From positions 1-64,000 of the forward strand of contig CALWJQ010000013.1 of NCBI GenBank assembly GCA_944381055.1: 64,000 bases of DNA. Direction: 5' to 3'. This document shows, one piece after another, positions 38,652 through 49,848 of this stretch. The notes under the pieces were generated by a model. It made no database searches. It was not told where the DNA came from and saw only the letters and a program-made list of their open reading frames with translations. Both the position numbers and the translations under genes were made by a program. Position 1 is the stretch's first letter; every line of letters starts with the position of its first letter. This stretch comes from an uncultured Clostridia bacterium (GTDB lineage Bacteria; Bacillota; Clostridia; Oscillospirales; Butyricicoccaceae).

Positions 38652-39920
38652 ATGCAAATCATTACAGCGCGGCGGCTCATTGCCGGGAAGGGAAAAGCGG
38701 TATGGGAAAACGCCGCGCTTTGTATGGAAGGCGGCCTGATCAAAGCGGCAGGGACTGCGGATTTGGTCAGGGATCAGTATCCAAACGCCCCGGTGTGCGA
38801 CTATGGCGAAGCGACGATACTGCCGGGGCTGATCGATATGCATATCCATGTGGGCGACACACAGAGCCGCCCGGATGTCGCGCAGGGCGGCCAGCTGACG
38901 AAAATCCTGTTCGCCGCCTGGGAACTGTCACAGGCCTTGAAGCGGGGAATAACGACAGTGCGGGACGTCGCGTCAGAGCCGGGTGTGTGCGCCGCTCTCA
39001 GACAGGCGGCGGACATGGGCTTTTTAAAAATCCCGCGGATTGTGACATGCGGTACGGCGCTGGCGGCAAGCGGAGGCCACGGCTGGCCGCTGAAGAGCGT
39101 TGAAGAGGTTGACGGACCGTGGAAGATTCGGGAAGCGGTCCGCAGGAATATCAGGGAAGGCGCAGACTGGATCAAAGCCATGGCGGACGAGACTGCGGAT
39201 ATGCCGGAATATACGCAGGAAGAGCTCGATGCCCTTGTACAGGAATGCCACCGCCACGGAAAAAAGGCGGCGGTCCACGCGAGCTTTGCCTCGACGGTGG
39301 ATATGTGCATCAAAGCGGGCTTTGACACCATTGAACACGGAATTTTCCTGACGCCGCAGCAGGCCCGGGCAATGGCGCAAAAGGGAATCGCCTGGGTGCC
39401 GACAGCGGCGGTGTGCACCCGGATTGCGCGGGAACGCGAGCAGATGATGGCAGACCGCGGGCTTGCGGCGGCAGATCTGACGGCGGGGAACGTGGAAGTA
39501 TTTCTCGCCGCGCAGCGGGCGAATCCGGCGGCAGACGTGCGGGGGCTGACGGCAGAGCAGCTGGAACGGGTGCTGTTTTACCGGAAGGTGTGTGATGCGT
39601 ATGCGCACAATCTGAAGCCTTGCCTGGATATGGGGGTCACCATTCTGGCGGGGACAGATATGGTGATTGGCGGAACCGAACCGGCTCCGGTCGAAGAGGA
39701 AATCATCTGCCTGACAGAGTACGGCCTGACGGCGGTTGAAGCCGTCGAATCGGCGACGGGCCATGCGGCGCGCGTGCTGGGCCTGGAAGGGCAAATCGGG
39801 ACGCTGGAGCCGGGAGCGGCGGCGGACATTCTAGTCGTCGAAGGGGATGCGGCGCGCCGTCCCGAAGCGCTGCGGAAAACGTTGGCGGTTTATCAAAACG
39901 GCAATCAAATTGCACAATAA
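38652..39920 (+). CDS. Metal-dependent amidohydrolase, copy 1 (prolidase/carboxypeptidase-like)
   Basis: A 422-aa amidohydrolase-superfamily enzyme. ILPGLIDMHIHVGD near residue 60 carries the HxH metal pair, later ligands are in KKAAVHASF and DTIEHGIFL, and the final Asp is in ILAGTDMVIGG. A C-terminal beta domain (ALEPGAAADILVVEGD-like) completes the composite barrel. Related enzymes hydrolyse Xaa-Pro, Xaa-Arg or Xaa-Lys dipeptides, or imidazolonepropionate; the peptide-transport context favours dipeptidase or carboxypeptidase activity. It lies in tandem with a close paralog. GAGGG precedes the ATG. Confidence 0.85.
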   Translation: MQIITARRLIAGKGKAVWENAALCMEGGLIKAAGTADLVRDQYPNAPVCDYGEATILPGLIDMHIHVGDTQSRPDVAQGGQLTKILFAAWELSQALKRGITTVRDVASEPGVCAALRQAADMGFLKIPRIVTCGTALAASGGHGWPLKSVEEVDGPWKIREAVRRNIREGADWIKAMADETADMPEYTQEELDALVQECHRHGKKAAVHASFASTVDMCIKAGFDTIEHGIFLTPQQARAMAQKGIAWVPTAAVCTRIAREREQMMADRGLAAADLTAGNVEVFLAAQRANPAADVRGLTAEQLERVLFYRKVCDAYAHNLKPCLDMGVTILAGTDMVIGGTEPAPVEEEIICLTEYGLTAVEAVESATGHAARVLGLEGQIGTLEPGAAADILVVEGDAARRPEALRKTLAVYQNGNQIAQ

Positions 39921-39944
39921 ATACAAAAATTGGGAGGAATTTGT

Positions 39945-41153
39945 ATGATTTTGATCGCAAACACAATGGTCACAGGTGACGGAAAGAGCGTGCTGCGTGA
40001 TTATGCGCTTCTGATCCAGAATGGAAAGATCATAGAAGTCGCACCCGCAGAACAGCTGAAAAACAATTTCCCGGACGAGGAAGTAAAAGATTACGGGAAC
40101 GCAACGATACTGCCGGGGCTGATCGACATGCATGTGCATCTCGGCTACTGGTACAGCAAGCCGGACGGCTATGAGTACAACCAGCACCTGATTGCCTACC
40201 TGACGCAGTACAACGCGCTGAGAGCTATGTTCGGCGGGGTTACGACGGTTCGTTCGGTGTCAGATCCCCATATGGTGTGTCAAAAGCTCGTGCAGGCAAA
40301 GGAAAAAGGCTTTGTACGCGCGCCGAGAATCTTTAACTGCGATCGCGGCATATGTGCGACCGGCGGCCACGGCTGGATGCTGGAAGACGGCTGCGCCCAG
40401 GTAGATGGCGCTGACAATATCCGAAGCGAAATCAGAAAGCAGCTGCGGGACGGCGCCCATTGGATTAAGATGATGGACAGTGACCGCAGCAATGTTTCCG
40501 AGTACCGGCAGGAAGAACTGGATGCCGCAGCTGACGAATGCCATCGCTCCAATCGGAAAATTTGCGTCCACGCCGGAACCCAGCCGTCGATCCAGATGTG
40601 CATAGACGCAGGCTTTGACACGATCGAGCACGGCACCTTCATGACGGTCGAGCAGGCGCTGCAAATGAAGGAAAAAGGGCTGGCATGGGTGCCCACAATT
40701 ATTGCATACACCTATATTTATGATGAAATGGTGAAAAAACTTGCGGCCAACCAGACGGAAAGCAGCAATGTCGTAGACGCCGGTCTGCTGCACGATTTTG
40801 AATACTTCCGTGCCGCAGCGGCTGCCTATAAAGAGAATTTTAAAAAGCTTTATGACACAGGCGTTACGGTGCTTGCGGGTACGGATATGGTGATGGATGG
40901 CGCGCCGGCGGCTCCTGTGGCACGTGAGCTGCAATACATGGTGGAATACGGTATTACACCGGTAGAAGCCATTGCGACGGCAACCGGGAACAGCGCCCGG
41001 GTGCTGGGAATGCAGGGTCAGATCGGCGAACTGACCCAGGGAGCCGTCGCCGACCTGCTGGTTGTCGAAGGAGATGCGTCGGCGGACATCTGTGCACTGA
41101 ACCGGGTGAAAGAGGTCTATCAGGACGGGGCGGCCATTCACCGCGCCATTTAA
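39945..41153 (+). CDS. Metal-dependent amidohydrolase, copy 2 (prolidase/carboxypeptidase-like)
   Basis: A 402-aa paralog of the upstream gene with the same landmarks: ILPGLIDMHVHLGYW, CVHAGTQPS, DTIEHGTFM, VLAGTDMVMDG. Regions around the active site differ (VGDTQSRPD versus LGYWYSKPD), so the two may take different substrates. I chose the ATG at 39945 because TGGGAGG lies just before it; an in-frame codon upstream at 39930 precedes that site. A recent-looking tandem duplication is inferred from the shared motifs. Confidence 0.85.
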   Translation: MILIANTMVTGDGKSVLRDYALLIQNGKIIEVAPAEQLKNNFPDEEVKDYGNATILPGLIDMHVHLGYWYSKPDGYEYNQHLIAYLTQYNALRAMFGGVTTVRSVSDPHMVCQKLVQAKEKGFVRAPRIFNCDRGICATGGHGWMLEDGCAQVDGADNIRSEIRKQLRDGAHWIKMMDSDRSNVSEYRQEELDAAADECHRSNRKICVHAGTQPSIQMCIDAGFDTIEHGTFMTVEQALQMKEKGLAWVPTIIAYTYIYDEMVKKLAANQTESSNVVDAGLLHDFEYFRAAAAAYKENFKKLYDTGVTVLAGTDMVMDGAPAAPVARELQYMVEYGITPVEAIATATGNSARVLGMQGQIGELTQGAVADLLVVEGDASADICALNRVKEVYQDGAAIHRAI

Positions 41154-41164
41154 GGAGGCCGGCG

Positions 41165-43411
41165 ATGAAAGAACGATATGATAAGGCGCGGAAGATGCAG
41201 CCGGAAAACCTGCTCGGCCGCGCGGCCAACCTTGCGCCGGTGCCGGTTTTTACAGAAGACGGCGCCGCGTACCGGCGTGAATGGATAAAAAACGGCCAAA
41301 AGTCCTGGGGATTTTTCTGTACAGATTCCTCCAGCGGACGGGAACGCCCCCTGTTTGATCACAACGCGCTTGCAGCACAGCTGGAAAAGGCGGCCGGGAC
41401 GCCCGTCCCGGCGGACAGGATGGAGCTGGAGCTGATGCAGGCGGACGCGAAAGGCTGCGTGTTCCGGTATCAGGACAAGGTTTACAGGTACGGCGCCGAC
41501 GGGAAGATGGATGAGCAGGAACGTACGGCCGGTTCGGTGTCTCCCAACGGAAAGTATACCGTTTATGTCAGGGAACACAATTTATGGCTTCGGGAAACGG
41601 GAAGCGGCAAAGACGTTCAGCTGACATTTGACGGGGAACTGCACTGGGATTACGCTTCCCGGTGGGAAGGCGACTCCAGTTTTATCAGCGATCGCCTGTC
41701 CGGAAGAGAAATCGCGCCCAGAATCCTCTGGTCGCCTGACGGCGAGCGGTTTGTCACCTATAAAATGGATCAGCGGAATGTGAAAGAGCTTTATCTGGTG
41801 CAGTCGGTGCCGCCCGGTGAGGTAAGCCGCCCGGTGCTGCATACCTATAAGTACTGTATGCCCGGGGATGAAAATATGGCGACGGCCGCGCTGTATATTT
41901 ATAACGTTTCGGACCGCAGCGCAGTCAAAGTCGATATGCCCGATATGCCGGTCGCCTTTATGACGCCGATCCATGAACTGCTCAACTGTGTCTGCTGGTC
42001 GGACGCGGGCAGCTTTATTCTGTGCTATCTGATGGAACGCGGCTTTAAAAAAGCGACGGTTTATCGCATTGATCCGCAAACAGGGCGCTCGCAGCAGCTG
42101 TTTGAAGAAAAGACAGACACCTTTTTGTTCTTTGACTTTTTCCATCTGATGCAGAATGAAAATACCGAATTTGTCAATCATTCGTGGGCGCCGATGTGGT
42201 GCAGCGAGCGTGAAGGGTCTGTCTTATGGCTGTCCAACCGCAGCGGATGGTACCAGCTTTATGCGTATGACCTGCTGACCGGTGCGCTGAAAAACCAGGT
42301 TACCGACGGGGAATTCGAGGTCTGCCGGGTTCACTATATCGACTGGGGACGGCGCGAGCTTTATTTTTCGGTGATGGGCCTTCAGGAAGACCCGTATGAC
42401 TGCAGCCTGTGCAGGTGCAGCCTCGACGGCGGGGACATGACGGTGCTGTCCCGGGGCGCGGGCAACCACCTGATCAGTTTTGCCCCGGACGGCGAATGCT
42501 ATACGGATTTGCTGACCGAAAGCGATCTGCCGCCGGAATTTTCGCTGTACAGACGGGACGGAAGCCGTGCGGCCGTACTGACGCAGTGCGACGCACAGTG
42601 GATGAAGCAGGATGGGTTTATCACCCCCATACGTTTTAAACTTCCAGGCGCGGACGGCCAGACACCGATCTGCGGCGTGCTTTTGCTGCCGGATACAGCG
42701 GAAAAAAAGGTTCCGATTATTGACTATTATTATGGCGGAACACAGCATATCAACACGCCGCATACTTTTATGGGAGTGGCGGCCAACAGCGGGTTCATTG
42801 AATGTCTCGTCCAGTTGGGCGCGGCGTGCGTCGTCCTGGATGGAATGGGGACGCCGGGACGCGGGAAGCAATTTCATGATGCCTGCTATCAGCGGCAGGG
42901 GGACTGCGCAGGGCTGGAGGATCACATTGCGGTGATCCGGCGTCTGTGCGGCATGTATCCGGTGCTGGATGATACCCGTATCGGCGTGTGGGGACACAGC
43001 GGGGGCGGATATGCAGCCTTTCACTGTATGACCAAACACGGGGATTTTTATCGATGCGCCGTATCTTCAGGCGGGAACCATGCGCAGGAAATTTACCTGT
43101 CCGACTGGTCAGAAAGATTTATGGGCCTGTTCGATCGGGAGCTGTGGAAAAAGCAGAACGCCGAATACCTGGCGGATAAGCTGAAAGGCCCGCTGCTTCT
43201 GATTCACGGCGAAATGGATGATAATGTCCATCCGGCGAACACTATGCGCATCGTCAATGCGCTGATTCAGGCCAATAAAGACTTTGAGCTGCTTATTTTG
43301 CCCAATTACCCCCATGCGCTCAGGCCGTCCAAGTATTTCCGCCGGAGGATCCTGGACTTTTTCACGCTGCATTTACTGAAAGAGCAGCCGCCCAAAGAAT
43401 ATTGCCTGTAA
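41165..43411 (+). CDS. S9-family prolyl peptidase (dipeptidyl-peptidase IV-like), copy 2
   Basis: A 748-aa paralog of the enzyme at 18986-21235, last in the peptide operon. The nucleophile motif is GVWGHSGGGYAAFHC and the Asp/His region is LLLIHGEMDDNVHPANT..PNYPH. Both copies share landmarks such as FLFFDF, LVQSVPP and DYYYGG. No signal peptide. It would release dipeptides from imported oligopeptides, which the neighbouring amidohydrolases could split. It begins 11 bases after copy 2 of the amidohydrolase, with AAGGAGG before the ATG. Confidence 0.9.
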   Translation: MKERYDKARKMQPENLLGRAANLAPVPVFTEDGAAYRREWIKNGQKSWGFFCTDSSSGRERPLFDHNALAAQLEKAAGTPVPADRMELELMQADAKGCVFRYQDKVYRYGADGKMDEQERTAGSVSPNGKYTVYVREHNLWLRETGSGKDVQLTFDGELHWDYASRWEGDSSFISDRLSGREIAPRILWSPDGERFVTYKMDQRNVKELYLVQSVPPGEVSRPVLHTYKYCMPGDENMATAALYIYNVSDRSAVKVDMPDMPVAFMTPIHELLNCVCWSDAGSFILCYLMERGFKKATVYRIDPQTGRSQQLFEEKTDTFLFFDFFHLMQNENTEFVNHSWAPMWCSEREGSVLWLSNRSGWYQLYAYDLLTGALKNQVTDGEFEVCRVHYIDWGRRELYFSVMGLQEDPYDCSLCRCSLDGGDMTVLSRGAGNHLISFAPDGECYTDLLTESDLPPEFSLYRRDGSRAAVLTQCDAQWMKQDGFITPIRFKLPGADGQTPICGVLLLPDTAEKKVPIIDYYYGGTQHINTPHTFMGVAANSGFIECLVQLGAACVVLDGMGTPGRGKQFHDACYQRQGDCAGLEDHIAVIRRLCGMYPVLDDTRIGVWGHSGGGYAAFHCMTKHGDFYRCAVSSGGNHAQEIYLSDWSERFMGLFDRELWKKQNAEYLADKLKGPLLLIHGEMDDNVHPANTMRIVNALIQANKDFELLILPNYPHALRPSKYFRRRILDFFTLHLLKEQPPKEYCL

Positions 43412-43486
43412 TGCGGCAGGCGGAAAATCCCTTGCCCGCAGGCAAAACCTGAAAAGACGGCGAAGGGGATTTTTAAAAATACGCAG

Positions 43487-43525
43487 GACCGGCCCGCTCC
43501 TTGCCGAGCGGGCCGGTCTGTTTTT
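43487..43525 (+). terminator. Terminator of the peptide-utilisation operon
   Basis: GACCGGCCCGCTC and GAGCGGGCCGGTC form a perfect 13-bp stem with a 6-nt loop followed by TG and TTTTT. A weaker stem with AAAATCCC/GGGGATTTT lies just upstream (about 43424-43474). Either may also serve the convergent gatB. Confidence 0.9.
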
Positions 43526-43596
43526 AAGCGGGTTCATTTTCCGTAAAAGCGTTCAGAATCGGGGTCGCAGGCCGGCTCGAGCGCGGCGGAAACCGT

Positions 43597-45018
43597 TCAC
43601 TGTTCCAGGGCGCGCCTGAGCAGCACCTGTAAAACAGCCGGGTTGCCGCGCCCGCGCGTCTGTTTCATGCACTGGCCGACGAGTGATTGCAAAGCGGCCT
43701 GCTTGCCGCGCCGCCAGTCGCCGGCGGCTTTGGGATTATGCTCGACAACGGCCAGCGCCACCGGCCACAGCGCCTGCTCGTCGCTGATCTGCAAAAGGCC
43801 GAGCTCTTCGGCCAGCGTACGGGGGTCGCCGTCCTGCGTCCACAGCGCGCCGAGCACCGCCTTGCCGGCCCCTGAACTCAAGTCCCCCTGCGCCAGCAGG
43901 TCGGCCAGCGCCGCCATGCGCCGCGGCTGGACCGGAATCACTTCACTCCCCGGCTCCAGCAGCCGGGGGACTTCGGTCAGCAGCAGCCCGGCCACGGTTT
44001 TGGGCGCGGAAGTCAGCGCCGCCGCCTGCTCAAAATAATCGGCCGTAGCGCGCGACGCCGTCAGCTGCTCGGCGACGTAAGCCGACAGGCCGAAGCGATC
44101 GACGTACTGCGCCTTGCGCGCGTCGGGCAGGACGGGCAGCTGCGCTTCCCACTGCGCGAGCTCCTGTTCCGAAATTTCAATGGGGGGCAGGTCGGGGTCG
44201 GGAAAGTAGCGGTAGTCGTCGGCGTTTTCTTTTTTGCGCATGGCAAAGGTCTTGCCCGACTTTTCGTCAAACCGCCGCGTTTCCTGCACGATTTCCCGCC
44301 CTGCGGCCACCTCGCCGGCCTGACGCCGGAACTCGTATTCGATGGCGCGGCTGATGAACTGAAAACTGTTGAGGTTTTTCATCTCGGTGCGCGTGCCCAG
44401 CGCCTGTTCCCCGCGCGGGCGGACGGACAGGTTGACGTCGCAGCGCAGCGACCCTTCGTTCATCTTGCAGTCGGACACCCCGGCATACATCAAAATGGCG
44501 CGCAGTTTGGTCAGAAAAGCGCGGACTTCGGCGGCCGAATGCAAGTCGGGTTCGGTGACGATCTCGATGAGCGGTACGCCGCAGCGGTTGCAATCGATCA
44601 GCGTGCCCTCCGGACGGTGGATCAGCTTGCCCGCGTCTTCTTCAATATGGATGCGGGTGATGCCGATGCGTTTTTTTTCCGTTTCGGTTTCAATGTCAAG
44701 CCAGCCGTCTTCGCACAGCGGCCTGTCATACTGCGAAATCTGATAGGCTTTGGGCAGGTCGGGATAAAAATAGTTTTTTCGATCCTGGACCGAGTGGCGG
44801 CTGATGCGGCAGTGGGCCGCCAGCCCGGCCATGGCGGCCAGGCGCACGGCCTCGCGGTTTAAAACGGGCAGCGCGCCCGGCATACCGGTACACACCGGAC
44901 AGCATTGGGTGTTGGGTTCGGCGCCGAACGCCGTCGAGCACCCGCAGAAGATTTTGGTTTTTGTCTTGAGCTCGGCGTGGATTTCCAGCCCGATGACCAT
45001 TTCAAGTTCGGCACTCAC
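43597..45018 (-). CDS. gatB: Asp-tRNA(Asn)/Glu-tRNA(Gln) amidotransferase subunit B
   Basis: A 473-aa subunit with the kinase-like domain that activates the misacylated Glu or Asp on tRNA. The N-terminus GLEIHAELKTKTKIFCGCS and CCPVCTGMPGALPVLN includes the zinc cysteines, and the C-terminal YqeY-like tail has the end SLVGQCMKQTRGRGNP. It starts with GTG overlapping the gatA stop as GTGA. Last in the aspS-gatC, gatA, gatB unit. Confidence 0.96.
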   Translation of the reverse strand: MSAELEMVIGLEIHAELKTKTKIFCGCSTAFGAEPNTQCCPVCTGMPGALPVLNREAVRLAAMAGLAAHCRISRHSVQDRKNYFYPDLPKAYQISQYDRPLCEDGWLDIETETEKKRIGITRIHIEEDAGKLIHRPEGTLIDCNRCGVPLIEIVTEPDLHSAAEVRAFLTKLRAILMYAGVSDCKMNEGSLRCDVNLSVRPRGEQALGTRTEMKNLNSFQFISRAIEYEFRRQAGEVAAGREIVQETRRFDEKSGKTFAMRKKENADDYRYFPDPDLPPIEISEQELAQWEAQLPVLPDARKAQYVDRFGLSAYVAEQLTASRATADYFEQAAALTSAPKTVAGLLLTEVPRLLEPGSEVIPVQPRRMAALADLLAQGDLSSGAGKAVLGALWTQDGDPRTLAEELGLLQISDEQALWPVALAVVEHNPKAAGDWRRGKQAALQSLVGQCMKQTRGRGNPAVLQVLLRRALEQ

Positions 45019-46462
45019 TGTTTTCCGCCCCCTTTCAAAGCCTGTTCCAGCGTATGCGCGGCGCGCAGCAGCGTCGGTTCGCCCAGGTGGGGAGCAATAA
45101 GCTGCGCGCCGATCGGCAAACCGCTTTCGTCCTGCCCGCAGGGCAGCGAAACGGCTGGAAGGCCAGCCAGGTTGACCGGCACGGTAAAGACGTCTTCCAG
45201 ATAGACTTCCGTCGGGTCGGCGCGCTTTTCACCCAATTTCCACGCCGTTCGCGGCGCAGTGGGCGTCAGCACCAGATCAAAGCGCGAAAAGACCCCGTCA
45301 AAGGCGGCGCGGACTGCGTCGCGCGCTCGCAGCGCCTTTTGATAGTAGGCGTCCCGGTATCCGGCGCTCAAAACAAAGCTGCCCAGCAGAATCCGCCGTT
45401 TGACCTCGGGCCCAAAGCCCTGGCTGCGGCTTTTTTCGTACAGCTCTTCGACCGTGCGGCAGCCCTCGGCGCGGAACCCGTACCGCACGCCGTCAAACCG
45501 CGCCAGGTTGGACGACGCCTCGGCGCTCGACATGACGTAATAGGCGGGCAGCGCGTCGTCGAGCGCGGGCAAAGACACCTCGTCGACCTGCGCCCCGCAG
45601 CCTTCCAGCGCTGCCGCGGCGTCCAGCGTCCTGCGCCGCACCGCGGGAGCCACGCCGCTGTCAAAGCACTGGCGCGGCAGCGCGACGCGCAGCCCGGCAG
45701 AACCGGCGTATAACCCGTCCGCAAGACCGGACCAATCGTGCTCCAGGCTGGTGGCGTCGCGGGCGTCGCGCCCGGCGATGGCCTGCAAAACCAGCGCGGC
45801 ATCCTGCACCGTGCGCGTCAGCGGGCCGGCCTGGTCGAGCGACGAGGCAAATGCGACCAGCCCCCAGCGGGAGACTGCGCCGTAAGTCGGCTTGAGCCCC
45901 ACGACGCCGCAGAACGCGGCCGGCTGGCGGATCGACCCGCCGGTGTCCGATCCCAGGGCAAAAGGAACCATCCCGGCGGCCACGGCGGCCGCCGAACCGC
46001 CCGAACTGCCGCCCGGCACACGGTCGAGCGCGCGCGGGTTGCGGGTGGGGTGGAAGTATGAGCTTTCGGTTCCCGATCCCATGGCAAACTCGTCCATGTT
46101 GAGCTTGCCGAGCAGGACGGCGCCTTGCCCGCGCAGGCGTTCGTACACTGCGGAGCTGTACGGGGGGACAAAGTGTTCCAGCATCCGCGACGCGCAGGTT
46201 GTGCGCACCCCTTCGGTACACAGGTTGTCTTTGAGCGCCATGGGTACGCCGGCCAGCGGAGGCAGATCTTCGCCGCGCGCCCGGGCCGCGTCGATTTCGT
46301 CCGCCTGCCGCAGCGCCAGCTCGTCCGTCACGGTGAGAAAGGCGCCAATGCCGCCGTCGCGCTCTTCAATGGCGCGCAGGCAGTCCTCTGCCGCCTCGCG
46401 GGCCGAAAGTTCCCGTTTTTGCAGGGCAGCCGACAGCGCGGCCGCCGTCATTTCTCCGCATC

Positions 46463-46466
<4 letters not shown>
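45015..46466 (-). CDS. gatA: Asp-tRNA(Asn)/Glu-tRNA(Gln) amidotransferase subunit A
   Basis: A 483-aa glutaminase of the amidase-signature family that frees ammonia from glutamine. The Ser-cis-Ser-Lys triad is visible: Lys in MALKDNLCTEG, cis-Ser in GSDTGGSIRQPA and the nucleophile region in PGGSSGGSAAAVAAG. I chose the ATG at 46466, preceded by GAGGAGGGACAGGC. The frame is open far upstream, antisense-like GC-rich sequence inside aspS, which is not coding. It overlaps the aspS-gatC stop as ATGA. Confidence 0.95.
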
Positions 46467-48514
<2,048 letters not shown>

Positions 48515-48545
48515 ACCCTTCTCCTTTCTCGGGTTCGGGTATAAA

Positions 48546-48835
48546 TTAAGAGCCCCCGCCCCGATTTGGGGCGAAAGGCTCTGACTTCCGCGGTACCACC
48601 CAATTTAGCTGCAGAGCAGCCCACTTAGCCGGGCGGGCAAACGGAAAGCTGTCTGCCGACCCGCCGCGGCTGTAACGCGCCGCACGCGTCTGAGCCTACT
48701 GGCGGGAAAACCCGCGTTCGGTCAGCGGCTCCGGGATGTTCTTCCCCCCAGCTGTGCATACCGGGCTCGCACCTGCCCCGGCTCTCTGCCATGCACCGCG
48801 CTGCGGCTACTCTTCCCTTCAACGCCTTTTGCTGT
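48546..48835 (-). promoter_or_regulatory. T-box riboswitch upstream of aspS-gatC
   Basis: The minus-strand leader of about 290 bases has the invariant T-box TGGGTGGTACCGCG (48589-48602). A terminator hairpin AGAGCC..GGCTCT follows (48549-48582), ending in TTAATTT. In the 3' side of stem I, CTGACCGAAC offers GAC as an Asp specifier codon (48721-48723). Uncharged tRNA(Asp) would favour read-through into aspS-gatC-gatA-gatB. The specifier assignment is from pattern, not from a folded model. Confidence 0.92.
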
Positions 48836-48845
48836 ATGTCATTTT

Positions 48846-48873
48846 ATTATATGCGGTTTTCCCCGTTTGTCAA
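48846..48873 (-). promoter_or_regulatory. Promoter of the T-box-aspS operon
   Basis: On the minus strand TTGACA, 16 bases, TATAAT. Confidence 0.85.
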
Positions 48874-48963
48874 CCCTGAATATTGTTTTTGCCGGATCTG
48901 CGGCCGTAAAGTATGCGCCCCTGCCGGCTTCCCGGATGAGAAGAAGTTTTTTTGAAAAAACTA

Positions 48964-48992
48964 TTGACAATCTGGCCGGTGCTTGCTATAAT
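48964..48992 (+). promoter_or_regulatory. Promoter of tRNA-Val
   Basis: TTGACA, 17 bases, TATAAT, a perfect consensus 17 bases before the tRNA. Confidence 0.9.
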
Positions 48993-49009
48993 ATAAACCG
49001 TCGCTGCAA

Positions 49010-49086
49010 GGACTCTTAGCTCAGCTGGCTAGAGCATCCGCTTGACGTGCGGAGGGTCAGGGGTTCAAGTCCCTTAGAGTCCACCA
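49010..49086 (+). tRNA. tRNA-Val (anticodon GAC)
   Basis: A complete 77-base cloverleaf with encoded CCA. The acceptor GGACTCT pairs with AGAGTCC, the D arm has GCTCAGCTGGCTAGAGC, the anticodon stem TCCGC/GCGGA holds TTGACGT with anticodon GAC, and the T arm is AGGGGTTCAAGTCCCT. Stand-alone unit with its own promoter and terminator. Confidence 0.96.
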
Positions 49087-49090
49087 GTTG

Positions 49091-49119
49091 AAAAGCGCAC
49101 CCTGAAGGGGTGCGCTTTT
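49091..49119 (+). terminator. Terminator of tRNA-Val
   Basis: AAAAGCGCACCC and GGGTGCGCTTTT form a stem followed by a T. Confidence 0.9.
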
Positions 49120-49152
49120 TGCATATTGCGCTGCGGCCCGGCAAGTCCGGGG

Positions 49153-49184
49153 AAAAAGCGGCCGGCCCGTGTAACCGGGCCGGC
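49153..49184 (-). terminator. Terminator of the MBL-fold hydrolase gene
   Basis: Minus strand: GCCGGCCCG/CGGGCCGGC stem, then CGCTTTTTCC. Confidence 0.75.
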
Positions 49185-49202
49185 TGTTTGACTTTTTTGG
49201 CT

Positions 49203-49793
49203 TTACAGCTCGATTTCTTCGCCGGCCTTGATGATCAGGCGGTTTTTGGCCGTGAACTGTTCGGCGACGGCGGGGTCAAAGAGCATCTGCTTGGGGTTCA
49301 TATGGATGGGGACGGCGTGCTTTGCGCCGATGATCTCGGCGCAGCGCGACGCTTCGGAGGCGTCCATATTGTAAAACCCGTCGGTCGGCAGGAAGGCGTA
49401 GTCGATCTGCTTTTGAGCAAAACCGTCCATTTCGGGGAAATACGAGGTGTCGCCGGCAAAGTAGAGGCACAGCCCCTCGCCGCGGACGATATAGCCGACG
49501 CATTCGGCGCGGCTGTGTTTCTGATTCTCTGCCGGCACCGACTCAATGTCCAGTCCGCAGGCGGAAAAATGATGGTGCCGGCCGCCTGCCAGCGCGTCAA
49601 AACTCTGGATGACGATGCAGCCGTCGCTGTGCGGCATTTTGTCAATGCCGATGTGATCAAAATGCTGGTGCGTGACCAGAATGAGATCGGCCGGCTTGTC
49701 ATAGCCTTCGCCGGCATAGGGGTCGATATAGACCACTTTGCCTGAACCTGTCGTCAGCCGCAGGCTGCCGTGGCCCTGAAAAAGAATACGCAT
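49203..49793 (-). CDS. MBL-fold metal-dependent hydrolase
   Basis: A 196-aa metallo-beta-lactamase-fold protein of the small UlaG/UPF0173-like group. THQHFDHIG gives the HxHxDH metal site, LYFAGDTSYFPEMDG the bridging Asp, and PIHMNPKQML a later His. Members hydrolyse lactones, phosphodiesters or unknown substrates. The ATG at 49793 follows AAAGGATGGAATCC. It lies 56 bases after purL on the same strand, with a hairpin between them, so it is partly separated from the purine operon. Confidence 0.85.
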   Translation of the reverse strand: MRILFQGHGSLRLTTGSGKVVYIDPYAGEGYDKPADLILVTHQHFDHIGIDKMPHSDGCIVIQSFDALAGGRHHHFSACGLDIESVPAENQKHSRAECVGYIVRGEGLCLYFAGDTSYFPEMDGFAQKQIDYAFLPTDGFYNMDASEASRCAEIIGAKHAVPIHMNPKQMLFDPAVAEQFTAKNRLIIKAGEEIEL

Positions 49794-49811
49794 GGATTCC
49801 ATCCTTTCCTG

Positions 49812-49842
49812 TACAAAGCGCGGCCGGGGCAGCCCCGGCCGC
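49812..49842 (-). terminator. Hairpin after purL
   Basis: A GC-rich inverted repeat (GCGGCCGGGGC around a central base) is followed on the minus strand by GCTTTGTAC. A weak T-run suggests leaky termination. Confidence 0.55.
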
Positions 49843-49848
49843 ATTTGA

